A DNA stretch of 9,352 nucleotides from Synechococcus sp. PL34863bin_39. GTDB taxonomy: Bacteria; Cyanobacteriota; Cyanobacteriia; PCC-6307; Cyanobiaceae. This document shows, piece after piece, positions 1-8,020 of this stretch. Within the stretch, counting starts at the first letter, position 1. Every line of letters starts with the position of its first letter. The stretch is from the NCBI GenBank assembly GCA_011523155.1, contig WTHL01000194.1, positions 1-9,352 of the forward strand. Reading direction: 5' to 3'. The notes under the pieces were generated by a model, which ran no database searches, was not told the DNA's origin, and saw only the letters and a program-made list of their open reading frames with translations. A program made the position numbers and the translations under genes.

Positions 1-3000
1 CGCTGGCCACGTCCCCCATGGTGACGGCCTGCATGGGGAGCAGATCGGTCGCTCGACCGTTGTCGAGATCACGATAAAAATCAGCGATGCAGTAACGGTT
101 CCCGCTTCTTTGGCGGGGGAGCTCAAAGCGTCCAAGCCGTTGTTCCGAATCGGGATCGAACACCACAAGATCGTTCCCATCCCGTCCGCAGGGGAAGTAG
201 CCGTAGGCGACAGCTGGCTTCAGCAACCCTTCACCCAGTGCACGTTCGAGCCAGGACTGGAGGATGGGCTCAGCCTTCTCGGCCAGATCCGCCTCGTAGT
301 CTTCCCGCGGCTGGTCCTTGGCTTTGCGCATCTGCCACTGACCCGCGAAGAGTGCCTGACGGTCGAGATACCCAACGACCTCCTCGAGGGGAATGCTGGT
401 GTCGCGCAGCAGGCTCGCTCCGAGGAACGGTGCTGCGATTGCAGTCTCGGCAGGGACTGCCGCTGATCGGTCAAAACTGATGGGTGCGGTCTCCGCTTCC
501 GGAGCTTTCGATTCGACATTTTCGGTGTCTCGTTCGTGAGACTCCTGCTCCTGCGTGCCGCCGAGGGAGACTCCCTCTGGCGTTCCCTGCAGGAAACCCT
601 CGAGGTTGTCCCATGAATTCTCCGATCGTGCTTTCACATAAGCGTCCATAAAACGCAGGTCTGTGAAGGCATCGCGGCCATAAATCACTTTTCCATTGTA
701 GACATCGCTGCAGTCTTTGTTGACAAACCTTGGCGTCAGAGCAGCTCCACCAAGGACAACCGGCACCGAAATCCCGGCCTCGTTGAAAGCCTGAAGATTG
801 TCTTTCATGAAGGCCGTTGATTTCACGAGCAGGCCACTCATGGCGATGCAGTCAGCTTGATGAATCTTCTGCGCTTCGATGATGGCGCTGACATCCTGTT
901 TGATGCCAAGGTTGATCACCTCATAGCCGTTATTTGTGAGAATGATATCAACAAGATTTTTGCCAATGTCATGAACATCCCCTTTCACGGTGGCAATCAG
1001 GAATTTGGCCTTCGCTGACCGTTCCCCCTCACTTTTCTCCATATAAGGCTCAAGAAATGCCACGGCAGCTTTCATGGTTTCCGCCGACTGGAGCACGAAT
1101 GGCAGCTGCATCTGCCCTGAACCAAACAGTTCTCCGACCACCTTCATTCCATCCAGGAGGAAGGTGTTGACGATGTCGAGGGGGGCATGGGTTTGCAACC
1201 CCAGGGTGAGTGCTTCCTCCAGGCCGATTCGTTCTCCGTCAATGATGTGTTGTTTCAGTCTCTCTTCGATCGGGAGATCACTCAGGCTCGGCCCAGAAGA
1301 GCGGGCGTCCTTGGTGCTGACACCTTCGAACAGAGTTGTCAGTTCGGTGAGGGGGTCATAGGTGCAGACGTCACCTTCAAATCGCCGCCGATCGTTGATG
1401 AGATCCCGGCACACCGACTGATGCTCCTCACTGATTTTGATCAGGGGAAGGATCTTGGCGGGCGACACGATGGCTGCGTCCATGCCCGCTTCGCAGCAGT
1501 CGTGCAGAAAGACGGAATTGAGCGTGATGCGTGCAGCCGGCGACAGACCGAAGCTGACATTGGAGACACCCAGTACGACGTGCACACCCGGGAGATCCTC
1601 GCGGATGCGACGAATGGATTCGATGGTCTCAATGGCGTTCCGGCGGTCTTCTTCGATTCCCGTTGAAATCGGCAATGCCAGAGGGTCGTAAAAGATCTCC
1701 CGCGCTGGAATTCCATACTCCACGGCATCTCGGTACGCTCGCTTGGCGATCGCGAGTTTCTTTTCAGCTGTCCGCGCCATTCCGTCTTCGTCAATGGTGC
1801 CAACCACGACACCTGCGCCGTATCGCTTGGCCAACTCCAGAACCTTGAAGAAGCGCTCATCACCATCTTCGTAGTTGGTTGAGTTGAGGATGCACTTGCC
1901 TCCGGCAACCTTCAGACCAGCCTCCATCTTCTGCCATTCGGTTGAGTCGAGCATCAACGGCAGGTTGATATTGGTGACGACGCGAGACACCAACTCACGC
2001 ATATCACTTTCGCCATCTCTTCCCACGTAATCGACGTTGACGTCGAGAACATGGGCATTTTCCTTCACCTGCCCTCGTGCCACCGCCACAAGTCCGTCCC
2101 AGTCCTCTTCGTTGAGAAGCTCGCGCACTTTTCTGGAGCCGCTGGCATTGAGACGTTCGCCAATAATCAGAAAGGAGTTGTCCTGGTGATAGTTGGTTGC
2201 TCCGTAGATGGATGAAGCCGATGGTTCATATTTGAGCGCGATTCTCTCCTGATGATTGCGTCGGATCGCCCGCTCGGCGGGTTTCAGCTCTTCGGAAAGT
2301 TCCGAGAGTGCCCTGATATGGGCCGGAGTCGTCCCGCAACAACCTCCGATCACCTGCACGCCGAGGTCTTCAACAAAATGCATCAACTGCATCTTCAGCT
2401 CAAGGGGCTGCAGCCGGTAATGGGCGACGCCTCCGACATTCTCTGGAAGTCCGGCGTTGGGAATGCAGCTGACGACAAACGGGGAATGATCAGAGAGATA
2501 GCGGATGTGCTCCTTCATCTGCTCCGGTCCCGTCGCGCAGTTCAGACCGAGGATGTCGATCGGGAATGGTTCCAGAATCGAAACGACGGCAGCGATGTCT
2601 GATCCAACCAGCATGGTGCCGGTGGTCTCCATCGTGACGGACACCATCAGGGGTCGCCGTTCGTTGCGTCGTTCGAAAGCCTCCATGACGCCCTGCAGGG
2701 CTGCCTTGATCTGCAGAACGTCCTGACAGGTTTCGATGATGAAGAGATCGACACCACCAACCAGGAGCCCTTCCGCCTGTTCGCAGTACGCCGTTTTGAG
2801 GGTGTCGAAATCAATGTGTCCGAGCGTGGGCAGTTTCGTCGTGGGCCCCATTGAGCCGGCCACGAAGCGCGGTTTGGCTGCCGTTGAGAATTGATCCGCC
2901 ATCTGGCGTGCCAGCTCCGCGGCTCTGCGATTCAGTTCGAACGCCTGATCCTCAAGGCCGTACTCAGCCAGCACCACACTGGCGGCACCGAACGTATCCG

Positions 3001-3268
3001 TTTCAATCACATCGCAGCCAGCCTCCAGGAACTGCCTGTGAACATCCTGCACAGCGTCCGGCCGCGTCACCACCAGGTGCTCGTTGCAGCCCTCCAGTTC
3101 CTCCCCACCGAAATCCTCGGCAGTCAGATCCATCTGCTGCAGCGATGTTCCGGTGGCGCCATCAAAGACCAGAACCGGGCGCTCGGACGAATGCAGATGG
3201 TCCAGGAAGCGGGACTGCTGTGACGTAACCGTTCCTGTTTTCATCCGTCCCAGAACTGACCGAGACAT
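1..3268 (-). CDS. metH: Cobalamin-dependent methionine synthase MetH, 3' end cut by window edge
   Basis: Transfers a methyl group from 5-methyltetrahydrofolate to homocysteine through bound cobalamin, giving methionine and tetrahydrofolate in the cytoplasm. I read the frame from 3268 to base 1 and found no stop (1089 codons plus one base). Domains in order: homocysteine/zinc domain (residues ~1-340) with zinc ligands Cys244 in LGLNCATGP and Cys310/Cys311 in GGCCGTTP; pterin domain (~365-640, from [10 protein letters not shown]); helical cap and B12 domain (~650-885) with GDVHDIGKN, whose His766 is the cobalt ligand, and MSGLLVKS; a polar linker (~890-940); then the start of the AdoMet reactivation domain, ending at [15 protein letters not shown]. 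Family members have ~1180-1230 residues, so roughly 100-140 are missing. ATG at 3268 gives the longest reading; an in-frame ATG at 3244 (reading MKTGTV) is equally plausible, and neither has a strong ribosome-binding site. Probably cotranscribed with ilvE 14 bases upstream. Identity is certain. Confidence 0.97.
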   Translation of the reverse strand, partial: MSRSVLGRMKTGTVTSQQSRFLDHLHSSERPVLVFDGATGTSLQQMDLTAEDFGGEELEGCNEHLVVTRPDAVQDVHRQFLEAGCDVIETDTFGAASVVLAEYGLEDQAFELNRRAAELARQMADQFSTAAKPRFVAGSMGPTTKLPTLGHIDFDTLKTAYCEQAEGLLVGGVDLFIIETCQDVLQIKAALQGVMEAFERRNERRPLMVSVTMETTGTMLVGSDIAAVVSILEPFPIDILGLNCATGPEQMKEHIRYLSDHSPFVVSCIPNAGLPENVGGVAHYRLQPLELKMQLMHFVEDLGVQVIGGCCGTTPAHIRALSELSEELKPAERAIRRNHQERIALKYEPSASSIYGATNYHQDNSFLIIGERLNASGSRKVRELLNEEDWDGLVAVARGQVKENAHVLDVNVDYVGRDGESDMRELVSRVVTNINLPLMLDSTEWQKMEAGLKVAGGKCILNSTNYEDGDERFFKVLELAKRYGAGVVVGTIDEDGMARTAEKKLAIAKRAYRDAVEYGIPAREIFYDPLALPISTGIEEDRRNAIETIESIRRIREDLPGVHVVLGVSNVSFGLSPAARITLNSVFLHDCCEAGMDAAIVSPAKILPLIKISEEHQSVCRDLINDRRRFEGDVCTYDPLTELTTLFEGVSTKDARSSGPSLSDLPIEERLKQHIIDGERIGLEEALTLGLQTHAPLDIVNTFLLDGMKVVGELFGSGQMQLPFVLQSAETMKAAVAFLEPYMEKSEGERSAKAKFLIATVKGDVHDIGKNLVDIILTNNGYEVINLGIKQDVSAIIEAQKIHQADCIAMSGLLVKSTAFMKDNLQAFNEAGISVPVVLGGAALTPRFVNKDCSDVYNGKVIYGRDAFTDLRFMDAYVKARSENSWDNLEGFLQGTPEGVSLGGTQEQESHERDTENVESKAPEAETAPISFDRSAAVPAETAIAAPFLGASLLRDTSIPLEEVVGYLDRQALFAGQWQMRKAKDQPREDYEADLAEKAEPILQSWLERALGEGLLKPAVAYGYFPCGRDGNDLVVFDPDSEQRLGRFELPRQRSGNRYCIADFYRDLDNGRATDLLPMQAVTMGDVAS
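1746..1753. repeat. HIP1 palindrome GCGATCGC
   Basis: An exact copy of the highly iterated palindrome found in many cyanobacterial genomes, here inside the metH pterin domain. It is one of only two in the window. Confidence 0.6.
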
Positions 3269-3282
3269 CCTAAGGAGCCGAT

Positions 3283-4200
3283 TCAGCCGTTCAGATCGAT
3301 TCGGGTGACCCAGTGTTCGTAGTCGGGATCCCTTCCCTCTGTGATCGCGATCAACTTGGTTCGGAGTGCTTCCATGACCGGTCGTCTGTCGGACAGGACG
3401 GTGGTTTCCAGTTGACGAATCGGGCTGATCTTGGCCGCCGTACCGGTCAGGAACACCTCATCGGCGATGAAGAGTTCCGTTTTGTCGACCGGACGTTCGA
3501 CCACATCGATTCCCATCCCCTTCGCCAGCTCAATGACGCTGGCCCGGGTGATCCCCTCGAGAATGTCCTGGTCCACGCCTGGTGTGATCAGCTGACCATC
3601 ACGGACGATGAAGAGGTTCATGCCACTGGCTTCACTCACTTTGCCGCTGGTATTGAGCAGCAGTGCTTCGTCGAATCCGCTGGCCACTGCCTCCGACTTC
3701 GCCAGGGAGCTGGTGATGTAGGCACCGCTGATCTTGCCGCGCAGAGGCAGGGAGCGATCCTCCTGCCGTGTCCAGCTGCTGATGCGGCAACTGACCCCTT
3801 CAGGCGATAGGTAGTCGCCAAGCTCAAGGCCATAAATCAGGAAATCCGTCTCGATGTTGTGGAGGCGGGGGGCGATGCCCAGATCACTGGTGTAAACGAA
3901 AGGACGTAGATAGATCGACGTGCTGGGTTTGTTGGCCTGAAGAACGGCTGTGAGTGCCGACATCACGGTCTCCTCACTCAGGTCCGTCAGGAGAAGCTTG
4001 GCGCTCTGGCTGAGACGGCGGGCGTGGCGATCGGCGCGGAACAGCAGCATCCCGCCGGGCTTCACGGGATCGGGGATGGCACGCATGCCTCCGAAGGCTC
4101 CCGTGCCGTAGTGCAGGGCGTGGGTGGCGACGGAGACCTTGGCGTCCTCGAAAGGCACACAGCGGCCCTCAAACCAGGCAAAGGGCAGGAACTGATGCAT
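3283..4200 (-). CDS. ilvE: Branched-chain amino acid aminotransferase (PLP fold type IV)
   Basis: Transfers the amino group between glutamate and the keto acids of leucine, isoleucine and valine, the last step of their synthesis, in the cytoplasm. The 305-residue protein has the normal family length. Visible signatures are [12 protein letters not shown] near residue 30, RADRHARRL near 55, the Schiff-base lysine Lys156 in RGKISGAY, and SEASGMNLF with Glu190, which matches the cofactor-contacting Glu of the family; DILEGITR and the [11 protein letters not shown] segment follow. I chose ATG at 4200 ([12 protein letters not shown]) because family similarity starts there; the frame is open up to an ATG at 4272, but that would add 24 residues without similarity and run into cobN. 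No clear Shine-Dalgarno sequence precedes it. First gene of the likely ilvE-metH operon, divergent from cobN. The symbol follows cyanobacterial usage; a D-amino-acid aminotransferase or ADC lyase is unlikely given the strong branched-chain signature. Confidence 0.95.
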   Translation of the reverse strand: MHQFLPFAWFEGRCVPFEDAKVSVATHALHYGTGAFGGMRAIPDPVKPGGMLLFRADRHARRLSQSAKLLLTDLSEETVMSALTAVLQANKPSTSIYLRPFVYTSDLGIAPRLHNIETDFLIYGLELGDYLSPEGVSCRISSWTRQEDRSLPLRGKISGAYITSSLAKSEAVASGFDEALLLNTSGKVSEASGMNLFIVRDGQLITPGVDQDILEGITRASVIELAKGMGIDVVERPVDKTELFIADEVFLTGTAAKISPIRQLETTVLSDRRPVMEALRTKLIAITEGRDPDYEHWVTRIDLNG

Positions 4201-4266
4201 GGCTGAAATGGCCGATGCGTGAATCTTCTCACCCACGCCTGCTGCACCGCTGATGAGAATGGGGCG
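4201..4266. promoter_or_regulatory. Divergent ilvE-cobN intergenic control region
   Basis: These 66 bases are all that lies between the chosen start codons of ilvE (leftward) and cobN (rightward), so both promoters must be here or inside the opposite gene. I see no convincing TATAAT/TTGACA pair in either direction; GAGAAT at about 4254-4259 is a weak -10-like word, but it lies almost on the cobN start. The gap is far too short for a cobalamin riboswitch, which usually takes about 200 bases. The region contains the GTGA-N6-TCAC dyad listed separately. Functional assignment is inferred from gene arrangement. Confidence 0.55.
4219..4232. promoter_or_regulatory. Possible Crp/NtcA-family operator, GTGA-N6-TCAC
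   Basis: The sequence shows a perfect 4+4 inverted repeat, GTGA-ATCTTC-TCAC, with a partly overlapping 5+5 repeat GCGTG...CACGC (4217-4221 with 4234-4238). GTGA-N6-TCAC is the core of the Crp-type site TGTGA-N6-TCACA, and it also fits the loose NtcA pattern GT-N10-AC, though not the stricter GTA-N8-TAC. Its centre is about 25 bases before the ilvE start and 41 before the cobN start. No TAN3T box sits at the spacing expected for NtcA activation in either direction, so if real it could act as a repressor site. A chance occurrence is quite possible. Confidence 0.25.
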
Positions 4267-7200
4267 ATGCACCGACTCAGCAGTCTTCCCGGCGGCGATT
4301 TCAGTGAGGACATCTCACTGGTGGAGCAGCCCACCGCCCCTGTGCTGCTGCTGACGAGTGCGGCCACGGATCTGTCGACCCTCTGCCGCTGTCTTGAGCA
4401 GCCTGGAAATCGGGAGTGGCGCGGTCGGATCCGCGCGCTTCCCCTGGTCAGCCTCAGCCATCCGGCTCAGATTGATCACTACCTCGGCACCACGGGCCAG
4501 CATGCCGGTCTCATCGTGGTGCGCCTTCTGGGTGGGCGCGGTCACTGGTCGTACGGCCTCGAGCAGGTCCAGGCCTGGCAGCGGGCGGCTGCGGGACGTT
4601 CACTCGTGGTTCTTGCCGGCACCACCGACCAGGATGACCTTCTTCACCCCCTGAGTTCGGTCCCCACCGACCTCTGTGACCGCTTGGCGCTCCTGCTCCG
4701 GGAGGGCGGGGTCGACAACATGACCTCCGTGCTCCGCGCCTGCGAAGAGCTGCTGTCCGGGAGATCTCCCGATCCCGCGACGCTGTCCTGTCGCCGGCTG
4801 GACGATCCCTCACCATGGGATTGGCGCGACGAGACGGGTCCGAGAGTCGGTGTCGTGCTGTATCGGGCCCAGTTCCGATCGGGTGACCAGCAGCTGGCGG
4901 AGGCGCTGCTGCAGTCACTGCGCCAGGAGGGCCTCTCTCCCCGTGCAATCTGGGTCAGCAGCCTGCGTGATCCGGCGGTTCAGGATGGCGTGCTGAGACA
5001 CTTCTGCCAGCAGCGCACGGAGGTGGTGATCACAGCCACATCCTTTGCCTCGGTGCAATTCGAACAGGCTGGGTTTGGCGCTCCCCTCTGGGACCAACTG
5101 GATCAACCCGTCCTCCAGCTCCTGAGCAGCAGCAGTCCACGACGTCTGTGGGCTGAGGGCACACGCGGTCTCGATCCACTGGACCTTTCCCTCCAGGTAG
5201 TGCTTCCCGAATTGGATGGCCGTATCACGACACGGATCGGTGGGTTTCGTGATGTGGATCGTCTTGATCCGCATCTCGCGACGGCAGTGCCACGGACTTC
5301 CCCGGATCACACCGGTCTGTGCTGGGTTGCGAGCCATGCCCGGGCCTGGGCGGAGCTTCGACTGACAGCGCCGGAGCGTCGCAGGGTCGGTGTCGTGGTG
5401 GCGAACTACCCGGTCCGTGACGGGCGACTGGCCAACGGGGTCGGCCTCGATACTCCTGCAAGTCTTGTCAACCTCCTGCACTGGATGCAGGACGCCGGGT
5501 ATCTGCTCGGTGAGGAGCCTTTACCCAGCTGCAGCGACGCGCTCATGGGCCTCTTGACGGCAACCCGCACCAACGATCCCGAGTCGCACCATCGCCCAGC
5601 GCTGACCCACCTCCAGCTAGGGACCTATCTCCGATGGTGGAGAACGCTTCCACGGGAGGCGCGAACGACGATTGAGGCACGCTGGGGGCCTCCTGAATCT
5701 GCAGTCGACCTGGAGCCCGATGGCTTCCCGATCCACGGGATCGTGTTCGGGAACACATGCGTGCTGGTGCAACCGAGTCGCGGCTATGACCCGGATCAGG
5801 TGAGTGACCTTCATTCCCCGGATCTTCCCCCTCCTCACCGCTATCTCGCGCAGTACCTCTGGATGCGCGAAGTGCACGGAACCCAGATGCTGGTGCATCT
5901 CGGAAAGCATGGAAGTGCGGAGTGGCTCCCTGGCAAGTCAGTCGGACTGAGTGAAGGGTGCGGCCCAGCCCTCGCCCTGGGGCCCATTCCCCATGTTTAT
6001 CCCTTCATCGTCAATGATCCGGGCGAGGGCTCGCAGGCCAAGCGCCGTGGCCATGCCGTGATTCTTGACCACCTGACGCCGCCTCTCGGCAAAGCCGGCA
6101 GCCATGGAGCGATGGAGACGCTTGAGGCTCTGCTCGATGAGTACGTGGAGGCCAATCAGCTGGGAGCGGACCGCAGTGCCTCGCTCAATCAGCAGCTCCT
6201 GGATCTGCTCCGATCTCAGAACTGGCCTGGTCTACCAGCTGCATTGACAAAGTCCGACCTGGATCCTGACGTGTTTGAAAGCGACTGCTGGACCAGTTGC
6301 CTTGATCAGGTGGAGACCTATCTCTGTGAACTCAAGGAGGCTCAGATCCGCACCGGTCTCCATCGTCTTGGTGTGCAGCCCGGTCCCGCCGCCCTTGTTG
6401 AGTTGACCCTGGCCATCAGCAGGGCCCCCGTTGCCGACCTGCCAGGCCTCACCCAGCGACTGGCCAGGGTGCTGGGTCTGGCGCTCGATCCCTGGTGTGA
6501 TGAGGATGGCGCTCCGCTGTCCGAGTCCGACCGCATAGCCCTCACGACCTGGTGTGACGCATCACCTCGGCGGACGTCCGATGCCCTGCTTTATCTGGAC
6601 GCGCAGGCTTCACTCGTGATCCGTCACTGTCGTTCTTCTCTCTCAGACAACGAGCGGGATCGTCTGCATCCCGCGATCGCCGAATGGCTGGAGGGAGAGA
6701 ACGATCCGGTTCTCGTTCATCTTCGTGACGACCTCATTCCTCGGCTGGATGCGTCTGCGGATCAGGAACGCAAGGCGCTGCTCCGCGCCCTTGAGGGGCG
6801 TCGCCTCGCCAGCGGTCCGTCCGGTGCCCCAACCCGCGGCCGTCCCGATGTTCTGCCGACAGGGCGCAACTTCTATTCGGTTGACTTGCGTGGGCTGCCC
6901 ACCGAGGCCGCCTGGGACCTTGGACGCCGCAGTGCGGAACGGCTTCTTGATCTTTACCTGCTGGAAGAGGGAGAACCCCTCAGGCATCTCGCCCTGTCGG
7001 TCTGGGGAACCGCGACGATGCGCAACGGTGGTGAAGACATCGCCCAACTGCTTGCCCTGATCGGAGTCCGTCCTGTCTGGGATGGTCCGACCCGTCGCAT
7101 GGTGGATCTCGAGTTGATACCACCGTCGTTACTTGGTCGTCCCAGGGTTGACGTCACCCTCAGGATGTCCGGCCTGTTTCGTGACGCCTTCCCGCAACTC

Positions 7201-8019
7201 ATCGCGTGGGTGCATCGTGCCCAGTCACTCGTCGCGTCCCTCGACGAACCCGACTCCATCAATCCCCTTGCCGCTTTGAGCCGTTCGGAAGGTCCCCAGG
7301 CGCGGATTTTCGGGTCAGCCCCCGGTGCCTATGGGGCTGGCCTTCAGGCTCTGATCGACTCGGGTCAGTGGGATCAACGCCGTGAACTTGGGGAGGCTTA
7401 TCTGGAGTGGAGTCAGTGGCGTTATGACGGCGCCGCCCAACCCATACGCGATCGTGACGCGCTGGAGACAACGTTGCGCCGCGTTCAGGTGGTCCTGCAC
7501 AACCAGGACAACAGGGAACACGATCTCCTGGATTCCGATGACTACTACCAATTCCATGGCGGCCTTGCTGCTGCGGTCACGGCCCTCACGGGGTCCACGC
7601 CCAGTCTTTGGTTCGCCGATCACTCAAGGCAGAACCGCCTGAGAATTCATCCTCTCAGCAAGGAAATTGACAAGGTGGTGCGCAGCCGACTGCTCAATCC
7701 CCGCTGGATCAGGGGCATGCAGGAGCACGGGTACAAGGGGGCTTTCGAGATGGCTGCAAGCCTCGACTATCTCTTTGCCTATGACGCTGCCTGCGGTGTT
7801 GTGCCTGACTGGTGCTACGAGGCCATCCAGACAACCTGGTTGGCCGAGGCTGAGTCACGCAACTTCCTGATGCAGCACAACCCATGGGCGTTGAGAGACA
7901 TGGCAGAACGGTTGCTCGAAGCATCCAACCGAGGTCTCTGGACTCCTATGGAGGAGATCAAGAACCAGCTTCGATCACTGGTTCTTGAGGCCGAAGCTGC
8001 CGTTGAGTCGGGACGATGA
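4267..8019 (+). CDS. cobN: Cobaltochelatase large subunit CobN
   Basis: Large, substrate-binding subunit of the ATP-dependent chelatase that inserts cobalt into hydrogenobyrinate a,c-diamide (aerobic B12 route) or the equivalent corrin ring. The protein is 1250 residues, the usual CobN length and shorter than cyanobacterial ChlH (~1330). An N-terminal domain (~1-190) is followed by a segment beginning GVVLYRAQFRSGD near 195. The CobN/ChlH core has VHLGKHGSAEWLPGK (residues 543-557, His544 and His548) and NDPGEGSQAKRRG (583-595) then DHLTPP (601-606). Near the C-terminus come RNFYSVDLRGLP, WGTATMRNGGEDIAQ, DSDDYYQFHGG and EMAASLDYLFAYD, all typical. I chose ATG 4267 (MHRLSSLPGGD) over the longer ATG 4219 because family-like sequence begins there and the longer start would cross most of the divergent gap. 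No strong ribosome-binding site. Partner ATPase subunits are not in the window. Paralogous ChlH is the only serious alternative. Confidence 0.93.
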   Translation: MHRLSSLPGGDFSEDISLVEQPTAPVLLLTSAATDLSTLCRCLEQPGNREWRGRIRALPLVSLSHPAQIDHYLGTTGQHAGLIVVRLLGGRGHWSYGLEQVQAWQRAAAGRSLVVLAGTTDQDDLLHPLSSVPTDLCDRLALLLREGGVDNMTSVLRACEELLSGRSPDPATLSCRRLDDPSPWDWRDETGPRVGVVLYRAQFRSGDQQLAEALLQSLRQEGLSPRAIWVSSLRDPAVQDGVLRHFCQQRTEVVITATSFASVQFEQAGFGAPLWDQLDQPVLQLLSSSSPRRLWAEGTRGLDPLDLSLQVVLPELDGRITTRIGGFRDVDRLDPHLATAVPRTSPDHTGLCWVASHARAWAELRLTAPERRRVGVVVANYPVRDGRLANGVGLDTPASLVNLLHWMQDAGYLLGEEPLPSCSDALMGLLTATRTNDPESHHRPALTHLQLGTYLRWWRTLPREARTTIEARWGPPESAVDLEPDGFPIHGIVFGNTCVLVQPSRGYDPDQVSDLHSPDLPPPHRYLAQYLWMREVHGTQMLVHLGKHGSAEWLPGKSVGLSEGCGPALALGPIPHVYPFIVNDPGEGSQAKRRGHAVILDHLTPPLGKAGSHGAMETLEALLDEYVEANQLGADRSASLNQQLLDLLRSQNWPGLPAALTKSDLDPDVFESDCWTSCLDQVETYLCELKEAQIRTGLHRLGVQPGPAALVELTLAISRAPVADLPGLTQRLARVLGLALDPWCDEDGAPLSESDRIALTTWCDASPRRTSDALLYLDAQASLVIRHCRSSLSDNERDRLHPAIAEWLEGENDPVLVHLRDDLIPRLDASADQERKALLRALEGRRLASGPSGAPTRGRPDVLPTGRNFYSVDLRGLPTEAAWDLGRRSAERLLDLYLLEEGEPLRHLALSVWGTATMRNGGEDIAQLLALIGVRPVWDGPTRRMVDLELIPPSLLGRPRVDVTLRMSGLFRDAFPQLIAWVHRAQSLVASLDEPDSINPLAALSRSEGPQARIFGSAPGAYGAGLQALIDSGQWDQRRELGEAYLEWSQWRYDGAAQPIRDRDALETTLRRVQVVLHNQDNREHDLLDSDDYYQFHGGLAAAVTALTGSTPSLWFADHSRQNRLRIHPLSKEIDKVVRSRLLNPRWIRGMQEHGYKGAFEMAASLDYLFAYDAACGVVPDWCYEAIQTTWLAEAESRNFLMQHNPWALRDMAERLLEASNRGLWTPMEEIKNQLRSLVLEAEAAVESGR
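6673..6680. repeat. HIP1 palindrome GCGATCGC
   Basis: The second exact copy, inside cobN. Two copies in 9.35 kb is more than the ~0.2-0.3 expected by chance at this GC, but far fewer than in HIP1-rich freshwater strains; the sample is too small to conclude more. Confidence 0.6.
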
Positions 8020-8020
8020 C

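Noticed and set aside
1187..1666. 159-codon plus-strand open frame opposite metH
   Set aside because: It is the complement of the metH pterin domain; the protein has no recognisable features, and metH is unambiguous on the other strand.
1441..1908. 155-codon minus-strand frame overlapping metH in another phase
   Set aside because: Same-strand shadow frame; the metH frame here encodes conserved pterin-domain residues without interruption.
3342..3353. 12-base perfect palindrome TGATCGCGATCA
   Set aside because: Inside ilvE coding sequence, single copy; consistent with chance plus the high local frequency of CGATC words.
3313..3810. 165-codon plus-strand frame opposite ilvE
   Set aside because: Mirror frame of ilvE with no family resemblance and no ribosome-binding site seen.
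4219..4266. Upstream in-frame ATG extending cobN by 16 residues, and the matching ilvE extension to 4272
   Set aside because: The two extensions would overlap each other and erase the promoter region; neither adds family-like sequence.
4915..5481. 188-codon minus-strand frame opposite cobN
   Set aside because: High-GC antisense shadow of cobN, composition unlike a folded protein.
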